Below, piece by piece: positions 5,056-5,345 of a stretch of DNA of 5,345 nucleotides. The stretch spans positions 1-5,345 of the forward strand of contig JAOZPW010000265.1 in NCBI GenBank assembly GCA_029932545.1, written 5' to 3'. Origin of the DNA: Thermoanaerobaculales bacterium. Lineage in GTDB: Bacteria; Acidobacteriota; Thermoanaerobaculia; Thermoanaerobaculales; Sulfomarinibacteraceae. Position numbers and translations under genes: made by a program. Below the pieces are notes generated by a model. The model searched no databases, had not been told where the DNA came from, and saw only the letters and a list, made by a program, of their open reading frames with translations. Position 1 is the stretch's first letter. Each line of letters starts with the position of its first letter.

Positions 5056-5345
5056 ATGGCAGCAGAGATTTTCACCAATGAATGGGCCCAGGACTGGCAC
5101 GAAGAGATCAACGACAACGCTAACTACAAGAAGGCCGCCGCCAAATGGGAAGGCGCCATCGGCATGGTGATGACCGAAGACGTGGACATGGGCATCCCCG
5201 AAGAGCGGGTCGTCGTCGCTGACCTCTGGCACGGCGACAGCCGCGGAGCGAAAGCCATCACCTCTGCCGACCTCGACGACGTCCCGTTTGTCATCAAGGG
5301 CAAACCCGAGGTATGGAAGAAAGTGCTCGCCGGCAGGCTTGACCC
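5056..5345 (+). CDS. SCP2 sterol-binding domain-like protein, N-terminal part (cut by window end)
   Basis: The frame is open to the window end, giving 96 residues. The sequence matches my recollection of small bacterial SCP2-fold ('putative sterol carrier') proteins: an N-terminal FTNEWAQDWHEEIN helix, NYKKAAAKWEGAIGMVM, PEERVVVADLWHGDSRGAK, then DVPFVIKGKPEVWKKVLAGRLDP, where the last segment is the most typical part. Complete relatives are about 110-140 residues, so only the C-terminal end should be missing. The fold makes a hydrophobic tunnel for lipid-like ligands, but the bacterial ligand is generally unknown and none should be assumed here. No signal peptide is present, so it is cytoplasmic. 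It has its own promoter and ribosome binding site, and appears independent of the exonuclease gene. Confidence 0.75.
   Translation, partial: MAAEIFTNEWAQDWHEEINDNANYKKAAAKWEGAIGMVMTEDVDMGIPEERVVVADLWHGDSRGAKAITSADLDDVPFVIKGKPEVWKKVLAGRLD

Overview
The window is GC-rich bacterial chromosomal DNA carrying ordinary housekeeping and accessory genes with short, repeat-laden intergenic gaps. I cannot place the organism firmly. The (A)ACCGCCAAGACGCCAAG-type inverted repeat and the GAAACTG heptad arrays are kinds of intergenic repeat I associate with Planctomycetota and some other environmental phyla, so a Planctomycetota-like bacterium with [NiFe]-hydrogenase maturation is a low-confidence guess. 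Ribosome binding sites are mixed: four genes have good GGAGG-type sites, and two (hypD and the exonuclease gene) look leaderless.

Layout. On the minus strand, 1-340 is the start of an unrecognised exported protein that runs off the window edge. It lies behind proC (398-1246, pyrroline-5-carboxylate reductase, last step of proline synthesis). proC is divergent from hypD (1402-2538). The 150-bp gap between them holds five exact-period 16-bp copies of an almost pure C/T unit, directly between the two putative promoters. hypD is followed by hypE (2785-3801). Both act in making the Fe(CN)2CO group of [NiFe]-hydrogenases: HypE makes the thiocarboxamide/thiocyanate that supplies cyanide, and HypD is the iron-sulfur scaffold protein. 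Their 246-bp gap contains two opposing arrays of a GAAACTN heptad that could fold into a 29-bp stem, and the hypD stop codon lies inside the first array.

Downstream of hypE, 3859-3939 on the minus strand contains what I read as domains V and VI of a group II intron (CGC triad, GAAA-type loop, AC bulge, bulged branch-point A seven bases from the intron end). There is no reverse transcriptase and no room for the rest of a ribozyme. The remnant sits between two near-identical 13-14-bp direct repeats. The second repeat supplies most of the -10 box and the first two bases of the start codon of the next gene, a PolB-type predicted 3'-5' exonuclease (3984-4841). A gap with a long imperfect inverted repeat and a good sigma70-like promoter leads to the start of an SCP2-like (sterol-carrier fold) protein at 5056, cut by the window end.

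No CRISPR array, tRNA, rRNA, toxin-antitoxin pair or intact mobile element was seen. The genes belong to known families. The unusual content is in the intergenic DNA: the orphan group II intron tail, the period-16 polypyrimidine array, the facing heptad arrays and the shared leaderless-start geometry.
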